Origin: UBA6522 sp965205045
GTDB lineage: Bacteria; Pseudomonadota; Gammaproteobacteria; Steroidobacterales; Rariloculaceae
DNA length: 64,000 nucleotides
Assembly: GCA_965205045.1 (NCBI GenBank)
Contig: OZ242031.1
Coordinates: 1,116,001-1,180,000, forward strand
Direction: 5' to 3'
The position numbers and the translations under genes were made by a program. This document shows, in pieces, positions 26,421-35,376 of this stretch. Within the stretch, counting starts at the first letter, position 1. Each line of letters begins with the position of its first letter. The notes beneath the pieces were generated by a model that did no database searches, was not told the DNA's origin, and saw only the letters and a list, made by a program, of their open reading frames with translations.

Positions 26421-28967
26421 CTACCCAGTACTGGTAACGCAGGTACGCCTCGCGGGCCGCGAGATGTTCACGGCCGCGACGCCGATGCCGGTGTTGGAGA
26501 CCGAACCCGCGGTGGAGTAGATCGAATTGGTGGCGTTCCTGATGCCGAAGGTCAGCGCCCACTGCTCGTTGCCGCTGTTGTAAGTGGTGCTCGCGTTCAC
26601 CACGTCGTAGGCGTCCTCCTGCATGAAAGGGTTCACCTCGATCCGGAACCGCTGCGCGTCGTTGTGGATCCAGTCCAGCCTCGTGAGCAGGTTGCCCGTG
26701 CCGATCGGCAGCCTATGCGAGACGCCGATGGTGTAGTTCGTCTTCGGCGTATACGGCAATACCATTTCCGCATGGGGAACGCAGATGTTGGCCGCCGGAC
26801 AGTTTGCCTGCGTAAGCACCTGGCCGTCGGGCCCCACAAAACCCTCCTCGTAGAAGAGATACTCGCCGGTCGTGAATGAACCGCCCGATTGCCCCAGCGA
26901 ATCGACCGTGGCATCGAGCAGACCCAGCGTCGCGTCGACTCTCAGGTTGTCGTTGACCACCCACATCGCTTCCATTTCGAGCCCATTCAGAATGCCGAGG
27001 CCGACATTTTCGACGCCCGTCGCGCCGCTGGACAGGTCGGCCGGCCTTCCGGAAACCTGCATGTCGTCATAGGTGGTGTGGAACAGGGCCGCGTTGAGCC
27101 GCAGCGAACCGTCCGCCAGTTCGGTCTTGGCGCCGAACTCGGCGCTGGTCACGTACTCCGGATCGAACGCGGGAATGGGATTGGGGGTGCCCTCGGGGAA
27201 CCGGCTGGCGTAACCGCCATCGCGAAAGCCGGTGGCGTAGGTGCCGTACACCATCGTCGTGTCGTTGACATCGTAGGCGAGGCTCAGCATCGGATCGACT
27301 TCGCTCCAGCTTGAGATTCCATCGGCTCGCTGGTAGACGTCGTTCTGCTTGTCGCGCGAGATCCTTCCGTCACCGTTGCAGGTCGTCCCCCCAAGATACT
27401 CCGGGTAGGACGGACCCGCCGGGTTGTCGGTGCAGAAATCGCGGTGAAGCGTCACATCGAACCCCTTCGCATCTTCGGTTGCGCGCAAGCCGAGCGTCAG
27501 GTGGAACGGCTGTTCGAAGTGATACGTGATCTGGCCGTACAGGGCGTTGGACGTGTTGTCGATATCCCGGACGATCCTCTGGAAGCTGCGGCCTTCGGTG
27601 CCGGCCGATGCGCGGGTAACGGTCTGCCCGTTGACGCCGATCAGCGACACCACCTCGGTGCCGGTTTCGGCGAAGGCGTACAGGCCGGCGGTGTAGTCCA
27701 GCCGGCCGTCGAGCGCGTTACCTACCAACTGGAACTCCTGGGACCGGCCGTCCTGGTGGAAGTCGTCGTTGATATTCGAGAACAACTGGACTTCCGTGTA
27801 GTCGTGGTCGTTACGGAAATCGGACTGGAACCCGCGATAGGCGGTGATGGACTTGAACGTGCCGATGGCGGTGTCGACCTCGATCGTGGCCGCCCCGCCC
27901 GTGACGTCGACCTCATTGGTGGGGTCGGGATCGAAATCGCCGTAAATGTCGTAGAAAACCGCCGTGGTTTCGTACGATTCCTTGCCGCGGTAATGGACCG
28001 GACCGTAGCAGGTCGGGTTCGTGTTCTTGCCTGCCGCGGTCGCACATTCCGGCTCATTGGAAGCGCCCGTCGGCGATGGCCCCGGGATGTTCATGCCCAT
28101 CCAGTTAGGTCCATTCCAGAACGTCGGCCACATGGCCATGGGCCCCGTGTAAAATTCCAGCGGGATCATGGGCGACGGCGACGCGCGGCTCCGGGTGTAG
28201 TCCGCGGTCAGGTTGACGCGCACGGCGTCGGAGGGAAGAAACTCCAACTGGCCTCGGAACCCGGTGGTGTTGTCGTCGCCCAGCCAGAGGTCGTCGTAGA
28301 AATCGGGGTTCGCCCGCACATATCCGCCCTTCTGCCGCTGCATAAGGGAGATTCTGGCCGCCACGTTGTCGGTGATGGGAATGTTGAACGCGCCGTTGAA
28401 CTGCGCGTAGTCGTTCTCGCCCGCGGCGAGCGTCAGCTTCGCGTTGAATTCGTCCATGGTCGGGCGCCTGCTGATCAGGTTGAGCGCGCCGGCCAGCGTG
28501 TTGCGTCCGAACAGGGTGCCCTGCGGTCCGCGCAGCACCTCCGCGCGCTCAAGATCCATCAGGTCCATCATGCTGCCGATGGACCGGGCGATGTAGACGC
28601 CGTCGACATACACGCCGACCGCCGGGTCGGTGTTGATGACGAAGTCAAGCTGCCCGACGCCGCGAATGAATACCGTCGGCGCCGCCGAGAGCCCGCTGAC
28701 CGAAGCGGCCTGCTCGATGTTCACATTGGGCGTGGACTGCGAAATATCGGTGATATTGAGGTGCCCGCGAAGATCCATCTCGTCTTCGGAGTACGCGGTC
28801 ACCGCGATGGGGGTGTCCTGGAGCGATTCCTCGCGCCTTCTCGCCGTCACCACGATTTCCTCGATGGCGAAGGCGTCGGCCCCCGATCCCTGCGCGCTCG
28901 CCTGTCCAAAAGGCAGGAAGGACAACAGCAAGGGTGAAAACAAAAAACCGATTTTCTTTAGACTCAC
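26421..28967 (-). CDS. TonB-dependent outer-membrane receptor, C-terminal strand frameshifted
   Basis: 848 residues. Signal peptide (FLFSPLLLSFLPFGQASAQ), TonB box region IEEIVVTARRREESLQDTPIAV, plug domain with VFIRGVGQ and VGVYVDGVYIARS, RGPQGTLFGRNTLAGALN, then a beta-barrel. GTG 28967 is preceded by AGAGAGGAAATCC, which decides the start. The barrel ends NISRPARRTCVTSTG, unlike the usual aromatic terminal strand; shifting the frame at the GGG run (26454-26456) gives SRPREAYLRYQYW, as expected, with a stop at 26410. Substrate unknown; this subgroup often takes up siderophores or plant/algal compounds. Confidence 0.88.
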   Translation of the reverse strand: MSLKKIGFLFSPLLLSFLPFGQASAQGSGADAFAIEEIVVTARRREESLQDTPIAVTAYSEDEMDLRGHLNITDISQSTPNVNIEQAASVSGLSAAPTVFIRGVGQLDFVINTDPAVGVYVDGVYIARSIGSMMDLMDLERAEVLRGPQGTLFGRNTLAGALNLISRRPTMDEFNAKLTLAAGENDYAQFNGAFNIPITDNVAARISLMQRQKGGYVRANPDFYDDLWLGDDNTTGFRGQLEFLPSDAVRVNLTADYTRSRASPSPMIPLEFYTGPMAMWPTFWNGPNWMGMNIPGPSPTGASNEPECATAAGKNTNPTCYGPVHYRGKESYETTAVFYDIYGDFDPDPTNEVDVTGGAATIEVDTAIGTFKSITAYRGFQSDFRNDHDYTEVQLFSNINDDFHQDGRSQEFQLVGNALDGRLDYTAGLYAFAETGTEVVSLIGVNGQTVTRASAGTEGRSFQRIVRDIDNTSNALYGQITYHFEQPFHLTLGLRATEDAKGFDVTLHRDFCTDNPAGPSYPEYLGGTTCNGDGRISRDKQNDVYQRADGISSWSEVDPMLSLAYDVNDTTMVYGTYATGFRDGGYASRFPEGTPNPIPAFDPEYVTSAEFGAKTELADGSLRLNAALFHTTYDDMQVSGRPADLSSGATGVENVGLGILNGLEMEAMWVVNDNLRVDATLGLLDATVDSLGQSGGSFTTGEYLFYEEGFVGPDGQVLTQANCPAANICVPHAEMVLPYTPKTNYTIGVSHRLPIGTGNLLTRLDWIHNDAQRFRIEVNPFMQEDAYDVVNASTTYNSGNEQWALTFGIRNATNSIYSTAGSVSNTGIGVAAVNISRPARRTCVTSTG

Positions 28968-29181
28968 CAGGATTTCCTCTCTAATAGTCGCTGCGGAGAG
29001 CGCCGGACAAACCAGTCGCGCGTCGTGTCGATCGCCTTGTACCGAACCGCCAAACAAACACGCGAGGCTGTACCAAAAAAGATACAACCCCGCGAGAAGC
29101 GCCAGATAGAGTAGTGTATGCGTGCTTCCGTCGCAACTGCATACGTATGCATTGCGGCGGCTTCCGATGCGCCCGTGCTCG

Positions 29182-30567
29182 TCAGCGCATGAGGATCAGA
29201 ACGCCGCGGTTGCCCCGGGCCACCTGCAGGATCACGGAGGAGCGCGCGTTTCCGAGGATTCCGCGCGCTTCCTCCAGACTGCGCACCCGTTGCCGGTTGA
29301 TGTGCGTGATTACGTCCCCCGTTCGCAGGCCATTCTCGTAGGCGGCGCTTCCCGATTCGACGACGGTCGCCAATACCCCTTCCGTACCGTTGTAGCCGTC
29401 CCGCGCTTCATTGTTGGTAGCGAACTCGGCGCCCGCGAATTCCGGGTCGATCTCGGACAGACGTTGTGCCAGACCGGCTGTCGGCCGTTCGCCCAGCGTC
29501 GCCGTCGCGGTATTCAGCTCGCCCTCGCGAACATAGCCCACGGTCACTGTATCGCCGGGACGAAGCAGCCCGATGGTATTTCGAAGCGTTCCCGGGCCGT
29601 CCATGGTCTCGCCGTCGACGCTGACGATGACGTCGCCGATCACAATGCCCGCCGCCTCTGCCGCGGACCCCGACGACACCTCCGTCACGAACGCACCGGA
29701 CGTATCCTCGAGGTCGTAGGTCTCGGCGACGTCCGGCGTGACCGGTCCGATGTTCACCCCCAGCAGGCCCCTGCGGACGCCGCCGAACGAGATGATCTGG
29801 CTCATCACGCTGCGGGCCATGTTGACGGGGATCGCGAACCCGATCCCGATGTTTCCGCCGGTACCGGAAAAAATGGCCGTGTTGATGCCGATCAGCTCTC
29901 CCCGGAGATTGATCAGGGCGCCGCCGGAATTCCCGGGATTGATGGAGGCGTCGGTCTGGATGAAATCTTCGTAGCCCTCCGGGTTGATACCCGTGCGCCC
30001 CAGTCCGCTGACGATGCCCGAGGTCACGGTATGGCGCAACCGAAACGGGTTGCCGATGGCCAGGACGAAGTCGCCAACGCGCAATTGCTCGGAATCGCCC
30101 AGCGGCATTTCCTCCAGCGCATCCGCCTCCACCTGCAACACCGCAATGTCGGAGTCCGCGTCGGAGCCCACGACCGTGGCGTCCAGCGCACGGTTGTCCT
30201 CCAGCGCGACCGTGATCTCTTCAGCGTCCTCGATGACGTGGAAGTTGGTCAGGATATACCCGTTTTCGGCATCGACGATCACGCCCGAGCCGGCGCTCTG
30301 CACCTGGCGGCGGCCGGGCGGCGGCAGGAATTGACCGAAGAACGGATCGCGGGACAGCGGATTGGCTGCCATCACGCTGCCGCTGACGGAAATGTTCACC
30401 ACCGCCGGCGCGACATCCTCGATGATGGGCGCAAGGCTGGGCAATGGCTGGTCCCCAACCTGCGGAGGCAGGGACTGGCCCTGCGCCATCGCGCCGCTCA
30501 GCAGCAGGCCCGCGGCGACGCATACCCGGATGCCGCGATCGTTTCCTGTCATGTTCGTCATGTTCAT
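29182..30567 (-). CDS. DegP/DegQ-type periplasmic serine protease
   Basis: 461 residues. Signal peptide, then a trypsin-like domain with catalytic triad H110 (TNFHVIED), D140 (DSDIAVL) and S214 (GNSGGAL), followed by two PDZ domains (about 265-350 and 375-461, with VLATVVESGSAAYENGLRTGD). It degrades or refolds misfolded envelope proteins in homologues. ATG 30567 has an AAGGA site eight bases upstream. Which of DegP, DegQ or DegS it matches cannot be decided here, though two PDZ domains exclude DegS. Confidence 0.92.
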   Translation of the reverse strand: MNMTNMTGNDRGIRVCVAAGLLLSGAMAQGQSLPPQVGDQPLPSLAPIIEDVAPAVVNISVSGSVMAANPLSRDPFFGQFLPPPGRRQVQSAGSGVIVDAENGYILTNFHVIEDAEEITVALEDNRALDATVVGSDADSDIAVLQVEADALEEMPLGDSEQLRVGDFVLAIGNPFRLRHTVTSGIVSGLGRTGINPEGYEDFIQTDASINPGNSGGALINLRGELIGINTAIFSGTGGNIGIGFAIPVNMARSVMSQIISFGGVRRGLLGVNIGPVTPDVAETYDLEDTSGAFVTEVSSGSAAEAAGIVIGDVIVSVDGETMDGPGTLRNTIGLLRPGDTVTVGYVREGELNTATATLGERPTAGLAQRLSEIDPEFAGAEFATNNEARDGYNGTEGVLATVVESGSAAYENGLRTGDVITHINRQRVRSLEEARGILGNARSSVILQVARGNRGVLILMR

Positions 30568-30712
30568 CCGCTCGTCCTTCCCGGTTCATCCTTGTATGGA
30601 TGCATGCCGGGCCCGATGGGTTGCATGACCCAAAAGATGAGGCACGACGCTCTCTTTTTCAAGGCGGGCGGCAAGCGGAGGGGGTCATGCCCGCGATCCA
30701 GCCGCTCCAGAC

Positions 30713-30721
30713 TGTGGATAA
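30713..30721 (-). promoter_or_regulatory. DnaA-box-like sequence upstream of nrdJ
   Basis: TGTGGATAA, i.e. TTATCCACA on the minus strand, a perfect match to the DnaA box consensus. Ribonucleotide reductase genes are DnaA-regulated in some bacteria. A single box can occur by chance. Confidence 0.35.
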
Positions 30722-30758
30722 ACTGTGATTCGACCGGGGAATGAATCAGGATATCCCG

Positions 30759-30774
30759 ACACAAGATGTTGTGG
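30759..30774. promoter_or_regulatory. NrdR-box-like palindrome, distal
   Basis: ACACAAGATGTTGTGG, matching about 13 of 16 positions of the NrdR-box consensus. NrdR represses ribonucleotide reductase genes. Its partner at 30936-30951 is 177 bp away. Confidence 0.55.
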
Positions 30775-30893
30775 TCAGGAGAAATCCCGAGAATTTCCGG
30801 GGGATGCAATATATTTCGATGATGTTTAGAGATAACAGTCGTAATAAACTGTTTTTGATAGCATTAGCTCCCCAAGGCACTGGTGAATAAGGG

Positions 30894-30921
30894 TTGACAT
30901 GCCCTTCGTACCCGTTCTAAT
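30894..30921 (+). promoter_or_regulatory. Promoter of nrdJ
   Basis: Perfect -35 TTGACA at 30894-30899 and a -10 like TCTAAT at 30916-30921, spacing 16 bp. The predicted start near 30928 lies just before the proximal NrdR-box-like palindrome. The remainder of 30568-31066 holds no gene. Confidence 0.6.
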
Positions 30922-30935
30922 CTTACCGGCGCGAA

Positions 30936-30951
30936 ACACAACATGTTGTGC
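30936..30951. promoter_or_regulatory. NrdR-box-like palindrome, proximal
   Basis: ACACAACATGTTGTGC, about 13 of 16 consensus positions. It lies roughly 8-24 bases after the predicted transcription start of nrdJ, a good place for repression. Confidence 0.6.
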
Positions 30952-31066
30952 TCAGGGGAATCGTAAGCCTTCTGCTCCCGCGTGGCCTTTGTTGCTGCTC
31001 CCCGGGGTGGAACTGGCAAGGACTTCGCCGCTGCGAGAGGGCGGGAAAAGGAGGCTCGAACAACAA

Positions 31067-34000
31067 ATGAAAGCGCCGCTGGAACTCAGTTCTGCCGTGG
31101 ACCTTCCGTTGCAGGAAGCTTCACTCAACATTTGGGACACCAAGTACCGACTGAAGTCCCGCTCGGGCGAACCCATCGACCAGGATATCCAGGGCACCCG
31201 CCAGCGTGTCGCACGGGCGCTGGCCGATGTGGAACAGGGACCTCGCCGGGACTATTGGTACGAGCGTTTTGTCTGGGCGTTGCAGCGCGGCGCCATACCG
31301 GCGGGGCGCATCATCTCCAATGCCGGCGCCGGGGAGCACAAGCCCGCCACATCGACGATCAACTGCACCGTCTCCGACACGGTCGGAGACTCCATGAACC
31401 AGATCCTGGAAAAGGTCCACGAAGCCGGCATGACGCTCAAGGCCGGCTGCGGCATCGGCTACGAGTTCTCCACCCTTCGGCCCCGGGGCGCCTACGTCTC
31501 CGGCGCCGGGGCGCATACCTCGGGCCCCCTGTCGTTCATGGACATCTACGACAAGATGTGCTTCACCGTCTCGTCGGCGGGCGGTCGCCGCGGCGCGCAG
31601 ATGGGCACGTTCGACGTCGGCCATCCGGACACCATGGAATTCATCCGCGCCAAGCGCGAGGACGGCCGGCTGCGGCAGTTCAACCTCTCGCTGTTGATCT
31701 CCGACGAGTTCATGGACGCCGTTGCGAACGGCCAACCGTGGCCGCTGGCGTTTCCTCTTGCGCAGCGCGAGGCCGAGGAGGACGGGATCGACCTCGAAGA
31801 CCCGGACCAGGCGGTTTGGCGCAATTGGCCGACCCGGAAGGGTTACATCTGTAACGACGAGGGTCTCGTCGCCTGCCGCGTCTACAAGACGATGCCGGCC
31901 CGGCGCATGTGGGACATCATCATGTCCTCCACCTACGACTTCGCCGAACCGGGCTTCGTCCTGATCGACCGCGTCAACGAACTCAACAACAACTGGTGGT
32001 GCGAGGATATCCGCGCCACGAATCCCTGTGTCACCCGCGATACCTGGGTTCACACCTCCGAAGGACCGCGCCGGGTTGCCGACCTCATCGGGCGGCCGTT
32101 CGAGGCCATGGTGAACGGGCAGGCGTATCCGTCCGATTCGAGAGGCTTCTTTCCCACCGGGAAGAAACCGGTTGTCGAACTCGAAAGCAATGAGGGCTAT
32201 CGCCTGACGCTGACGCCGAATCATCGGGTTCGCCGGGTCGCTTCTTCGTCACGATGGACCATGGAAACCGAATGGGCAGAGGCGGCGGATCTCGTTCCCG
32301 GCGACAGGATCGTATTGCATGACCATCGGCGCGCACCTGAATGGAACGGCCCCCATACGGAAGGCGAAGGCTATCTGATCGGGCTGCTCGTCGGCGACGG
32401 AACGCTCAAGGAAGACGAGGCGGTGTTGTCCGCATGGCCGGGCGCCATGACGGTGAATGGCGATTTCGAGCGCCCCGGAGCCCTGTCCCTGATGCAGGCT
32501 GCCGAACTGGCGGCGCGTGAGTTACCGCATCGGGCGGATTTTCGCGGATGGCATGCCATCGCCGGCCGCGGCGAATACCGCATGAAGCTGCGCGCCGTCA
32601 AACGACTGGCCGATGACCTGGGGCTTCGACCGGGCCACAAGACCGTGACGGAGACCATGCGCCGCGCATCGTCCGATTTTCAGGTCGGTTTCCTGCGCGG
32701 ACTGTTCGATTGCGATGCCAGCGTCCAGGGGCATCAGGGCAAGGGGGTAAGCATTCGCCTGGCGCAAAGCAACGAAGACCTTCTCGTCGAGGTACAGCGC
32801 ATGCTCCTTCGCCTGGGCGTCGTCTCGCGGTTATACGCGAATCGGCGGGATGCAGGCTACCGGCGCCTGCCTGACGGCCGGGGCGGTTCCCGGGAGTATT
32901 TCACCAGGGCACAGCATGAGCTTGTCATCAGCCGAAACAATATCGGGATATTCCAGAGCCGAATCGGCTTTGCCGACCGTGACAAGTGCCTGAAACTGAC
33001 AACGGCGCTCGCCAATTACAGTCGGCGCGTCAATCGCGAGCGATTTACCGCAACGGTCAAGTCGATCAACCCGGTAACGGAACTCGATGTGTTCGATGTC
33101 TCGGTGCCCGGCCCGAATGCCTTCGATGCCAATGGCCTGATGGTTCACAACTGCGGTGAGCAACCCCTGCCCTCCTACGGCGCGTGCCTGCTCGGCTCGG
33201 TCAACCTGACGAAGTTCGTGGTCGACCCGTTCAGCGAGCAGGCCCGATTCGACTGGGACGAATACCGGGAAGTGGTGCGCGTGTTCACGCGCATGCTCGA
33301 TAACGTCGTCGAAATCAACGGCCTGCCCCTGGACGCCCAGCGCGAGGAAATCAATCGCAAGCGCCGCCACGGCATGGGTTTCCTGGGGCTTGGATCCACG
33401 CTGGCCCTGCTGGGCATGCGTTACGGTTCCGCCGAATCCGTGAAGTTCACGGAGAAAGTCGCCCGGGAGCTGGCCATTGCCGGTTGGCAGGTTGCCCTGG
33501 AACTGGCGCGAGAGAAGGGTCCGGCGCCCATCCTCGCGGAAGAATTCGATGTAACCGAAGAGATGCTGTCCATGCGCCCGATGATGCGCGAGGACGGCTG
33601 GAAGGCCGGCGACAGGATACCCGGGCGGATCCTGCACGCCCGATACAGTCACTACATGCGGAACCTGGCGGAAGTTGCGCCCGACCTGGTGGAAGATATC
33701 GCCTCGGAGGGCGCCCGTTTTACCCATCACAGCTCCATCGCTCCCACCGGAACGATTTCGCTGTCCCTGGGCAACAACGCCAGCAACGGCATCGAACCCT
33801 CCTTCGCCCACCGGTACTTCCGCAACGTGATCATGGAGGGGAAGAAGACCAAGGAAAAGGTCGAAGTATTCTCCTTCGAGTTGCTGGCCTACCGGGAACT
33901 GGTCAACCGCAACGCGTCGCCCAATGCCGACAATTCCGCCGATGCGGTGCCGGACTACTTCGTCAGTTCCGAGGACATATCTCCCACGGAACACGTGGAC

Positions 34001-34333
34001 ATCCAGGCCGCCGCGCAGAAATGGATCGATTCGTCCATTTCGAAGACCGCCAACGTGCCCACCGACTATCCCTACAAGGAATTCAAGGACATCTACCGGT
34101 ACGCCTACGAGAAGGGTCTGAAGGGATGCACCACATTCCGCTTCAATCCCGAGGCATTCCAGGGCGTATTGGTGAAGGAGAAGGACCTCAAGAACACCAC
34201 CTACCGTTTCGAACTCGCCGGCGGCAACGCGATCGAAGCAAGGGGCGATGACGAGATCGAATACGACGGAGAGGTTCACACCGCGGCGAATCTCTTCGAC
34301 GCGTTGAAGGAAGGCTACTACGGGAAACTTTGA
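31067..34333 (+). CDS. nrdJ: Class II (adenosylcobalamin-dependent) ribonucleotide reductase NrdJ, intein-containing
   Basis: 1088-residue precursor that would splice to a 713-residue enzyme. It makes deoxyribonucleotides with coenzyme B12 and no oxygen. Extein motifs: STINCTVSDT, KAGCGIGYEFSTLRPRGAYV, SFMDIYDKMCFTVSSAGGRRGAQMGTFDVGHPD (spread over two segments), NPCGEQPLPSYGACLLGSVNL around the active-site cysteine, and SIAPTGTISL. The intein interrupts exactly between P320 and the catalytic-loop cysteine of NP/CGEQ. ATG 31067 is preceded by AGGAGG 11-12 bases upstream; the frame is open further up but crosses the promoter. The small subunit-like NrdJb follows. Confidence 0.95.
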   Translation: MKAPLELSSAVDLPLQEASLNIWDTKYRLKSRSGEPIDQDIQGTRQRVARALADVEQGPRRDYWYERFVWALQRGAIPAGRIISNAGAGEHKPATSTINCTVSDTVGDSMNQILEKVHEAGMTLKAGCGIGYEFSTLRPRGAYVSGAGAHTSGPLSFMDIYDKMCFTVSSAGGRRGAQMGTFDVGHPDTMEFIRAKREDGRLRQFNLSLLISDEFMDAVANGQPWPLAFPLAQREAEEDGIDLEDPDQAVWRNWPTRKGYICNDEGLVACRVYKTMPARRMWDIIMSSTYDFAEPGFVLIDRVNELNNNWWCEDIRATNPCVTRDTWVHTSEGPRRVADLIGRPFEAMVNGQAYPSDSRGFFPTGKKPVVELESNEGYRLTLTPNHRVRRVASSSRWTMETEWAEAADLVPGDRIVLHDHRRAPEWNGPHTEGEGYLIGLLVGDGTLKEDEAVLSAWPGAMTVNGDFERPGALSLMQAAELAARELPHRADFRGWHAIAGRGEYRMKLRAVKRLADDLGLRPGHKTVTETMRRASSDFQVGFLRGLFDCDASVQGHQGKGVSIRLAQSNEDLLVEVQRMLLRLGVVSRLYANRRDAGYRRLPDGRGGSREYFTRAQHELVISRNNIGIFQSRIGFADRDKCLKLTTALANYSRRVNRERFTATVKSINPVTELDVFDVSVPGPNAFDANGLMVHNCGEQPLPSYGACLLGSVNLTKFVVDPFSEQARFDWDEYREVVRVFTRMLDNVVEINGLPLDAQREEINRKRRHGMGFLGLGSTLALLGMRYGSAESVKFTEKVARELAIAGWQVALELAREKGPAPILAEEFDVTEEMLSMRPMMREDGWKAGDRIPGRILHARYSHYMRNLAEVAPDLVEDIASEGARFTHHSSIAPTGTISLSLGNNASNGIEPSFAHRYFRNVIMEGKKTKEKVEVFSFELLAYRELVNRNASPNADNSADAVPDYFVSSEDISPTEHVDIQAAAQKWIDSSISKTANVPTDYPYKEFKDIYRYAYEKGLKGCTTFRFNPEAFQGVLVKEKDLKNTTYRFELAGGNAIEARGDDEIEYDGEVHTAANLFDALKEGYYGKL
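32027..33151 (+). other. Intein with LAGLIDADG homing endonuclease in NrdJ
   Basis: 375 residues, precursor residues 321-695. Splice block A begins C-VTRDTWVHTSEG, block B is LTLTPNHRVRR, the two LAGLIDADG helices are YLIGLLVGDGTL and FLRGLFDCDAS, block F is ELDVFDVSVPGPNAFDANG, and block G is VHN followed by Cys of the extein. All nucleophiles (C1, terminal N, +1 C) are present, so splicing should work. Both endonuclease acidic residues are present, so homing may be active. Confidence 0.93.
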
Positions 34334-34500
34334 AGGCCAGGCAGACAAACCGGCATCGGCCCTACGGAGAACTCCAGCAAGGCAAACCCGTCTTCTGGCT
34401 CACGCGTCCTCCGCCCTCGAAGTGGCTGAACCTGGTTCGGGCAACGACCCGCCATCAACTGGAACGACAGCAAGGATACAAGCAGAAGGCTAGCTGACCC

Positions 34501-35259
34501 ATGCCAACAATCAAGGTAGACGAAAAAATCGTCGGCTACGGCGTCGTCAAGAACGCCCCCGAAGCGGTGCAGGTGGGCAACCCCGGGGCACAGGCCCGGC
34601 AGCCCGAGACACAGGCCGGAAATCCGGGGCGGACCGGAGTTCCGGCACAGGACGGAGACCAGAAGGTCATCCGGATGCACGAGAAGCTCGAGCGGCCGGA
34701 GATGCTCGTCGGCTCGACCTACAAGGTGAAGACGCCTGTCTCCGATCACGCGATGTACGTCACGATCAACGACATCATTCTCAACGAAGGCACCGAATTC
34801 GAGAAGCGCCGGCCGTTCGAGATCTTCATCAATTCAAAGAACCTGGACCACTACCAGTGGATCGTGGCGCTGACCCGTATCATGTCCGCGGTCTTCCGCA
34901 AGGGCGGCGACGTGGCCTTCCTGGTGGAGGAATTGAAGGCCGTTTTCGACCCCCGCGGCGGCTACTGGCAACCCGGCGGCAAGTTCATGCCCTCGATCAT
35001 CGCCGAACTCGGGTACATCGTGGAGCGCCACCTGACGGACATCGGACTGATCGGCCCGTCGGAGCCCAGCGGGGAACAGCGCAAGGAACTGGAACGCAAG
35101 CGCGCCGAGTTTCAGGCCCAGTCCAGCCAGCAGGATGCCTTCGCGGAGAATACCTTTCCCGACGGCGCCCAGTTGTGCGCAAAGTGCAACACGGCCGCCA
35201 GCGTGATGCTCGACGGCTGCCTGACCTGCCTGAACTGCGGCTATTCGAAGTGCGGGTGA
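34501..35259 (+). CDS. nrdJb: NrdJb, accessory C-terminal subunit of split class II ribonucleotide reductase
   Basis: 252 residues. In pseudomonads and relatives the class II enzyme is split into NrdJa (catalytic) and NrdJb (C-terminal part); order and sizes agree here. The N-terminal IKVDEKIVGYGVVKN and the central FEIFINSKNLDHYQWIVALTRIMSAVFRKGGDVAFLVEEL (seen as two segments) are typical. The C-terminus has the cysteine-rich pattern C-AKC-NTA...DGC-LTC-LNC-GYSKC, which would reduce the active-site disulfide. A proline/glutamine-rich linker occupies about 22-50. It is separated from nrdJ by 167 bp. Confidence 0.88.
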   Translation: MPTIKVDEKIVGYGVVKNAPEAVQVGNPGAQARQPETQAGNPGRTGVPAQDGDQKVIRMHEKLERPEMLVGSTYKVKTPVSDHAMYVTINDIILNEGTEFEKRRPFEIFINSKNLDHYQWIVALTRIMSAVFRKGGDVAFLVEELKAVFDPRGGYWQPGGKFMPSIIAELGYIVERHLTDIGLIGPSEPSGEQRKELERKRAEFQAQSSQQDAFAENTFPDGAQLCAKCNTAASVMLDGCLTCLNCGYSKCG

Positions 35260-35376
35260 GGCGGGGCTCCCATCTGTCCCGGTGATCCGCGCCGCATCGC
35301 CACGCTGACGGTGGCCCGAGCCGGACGATCTCCCCACGGCGCCGCCGTCGGCGAACGCCTACGGTATGATTGAGCC

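Noticed and set aside
30564..30809. 81-codon minus-strand frame upstream of the protease
   Set aside because: Overlaps the regulatory region of nrdJ and shows no protein-like features.
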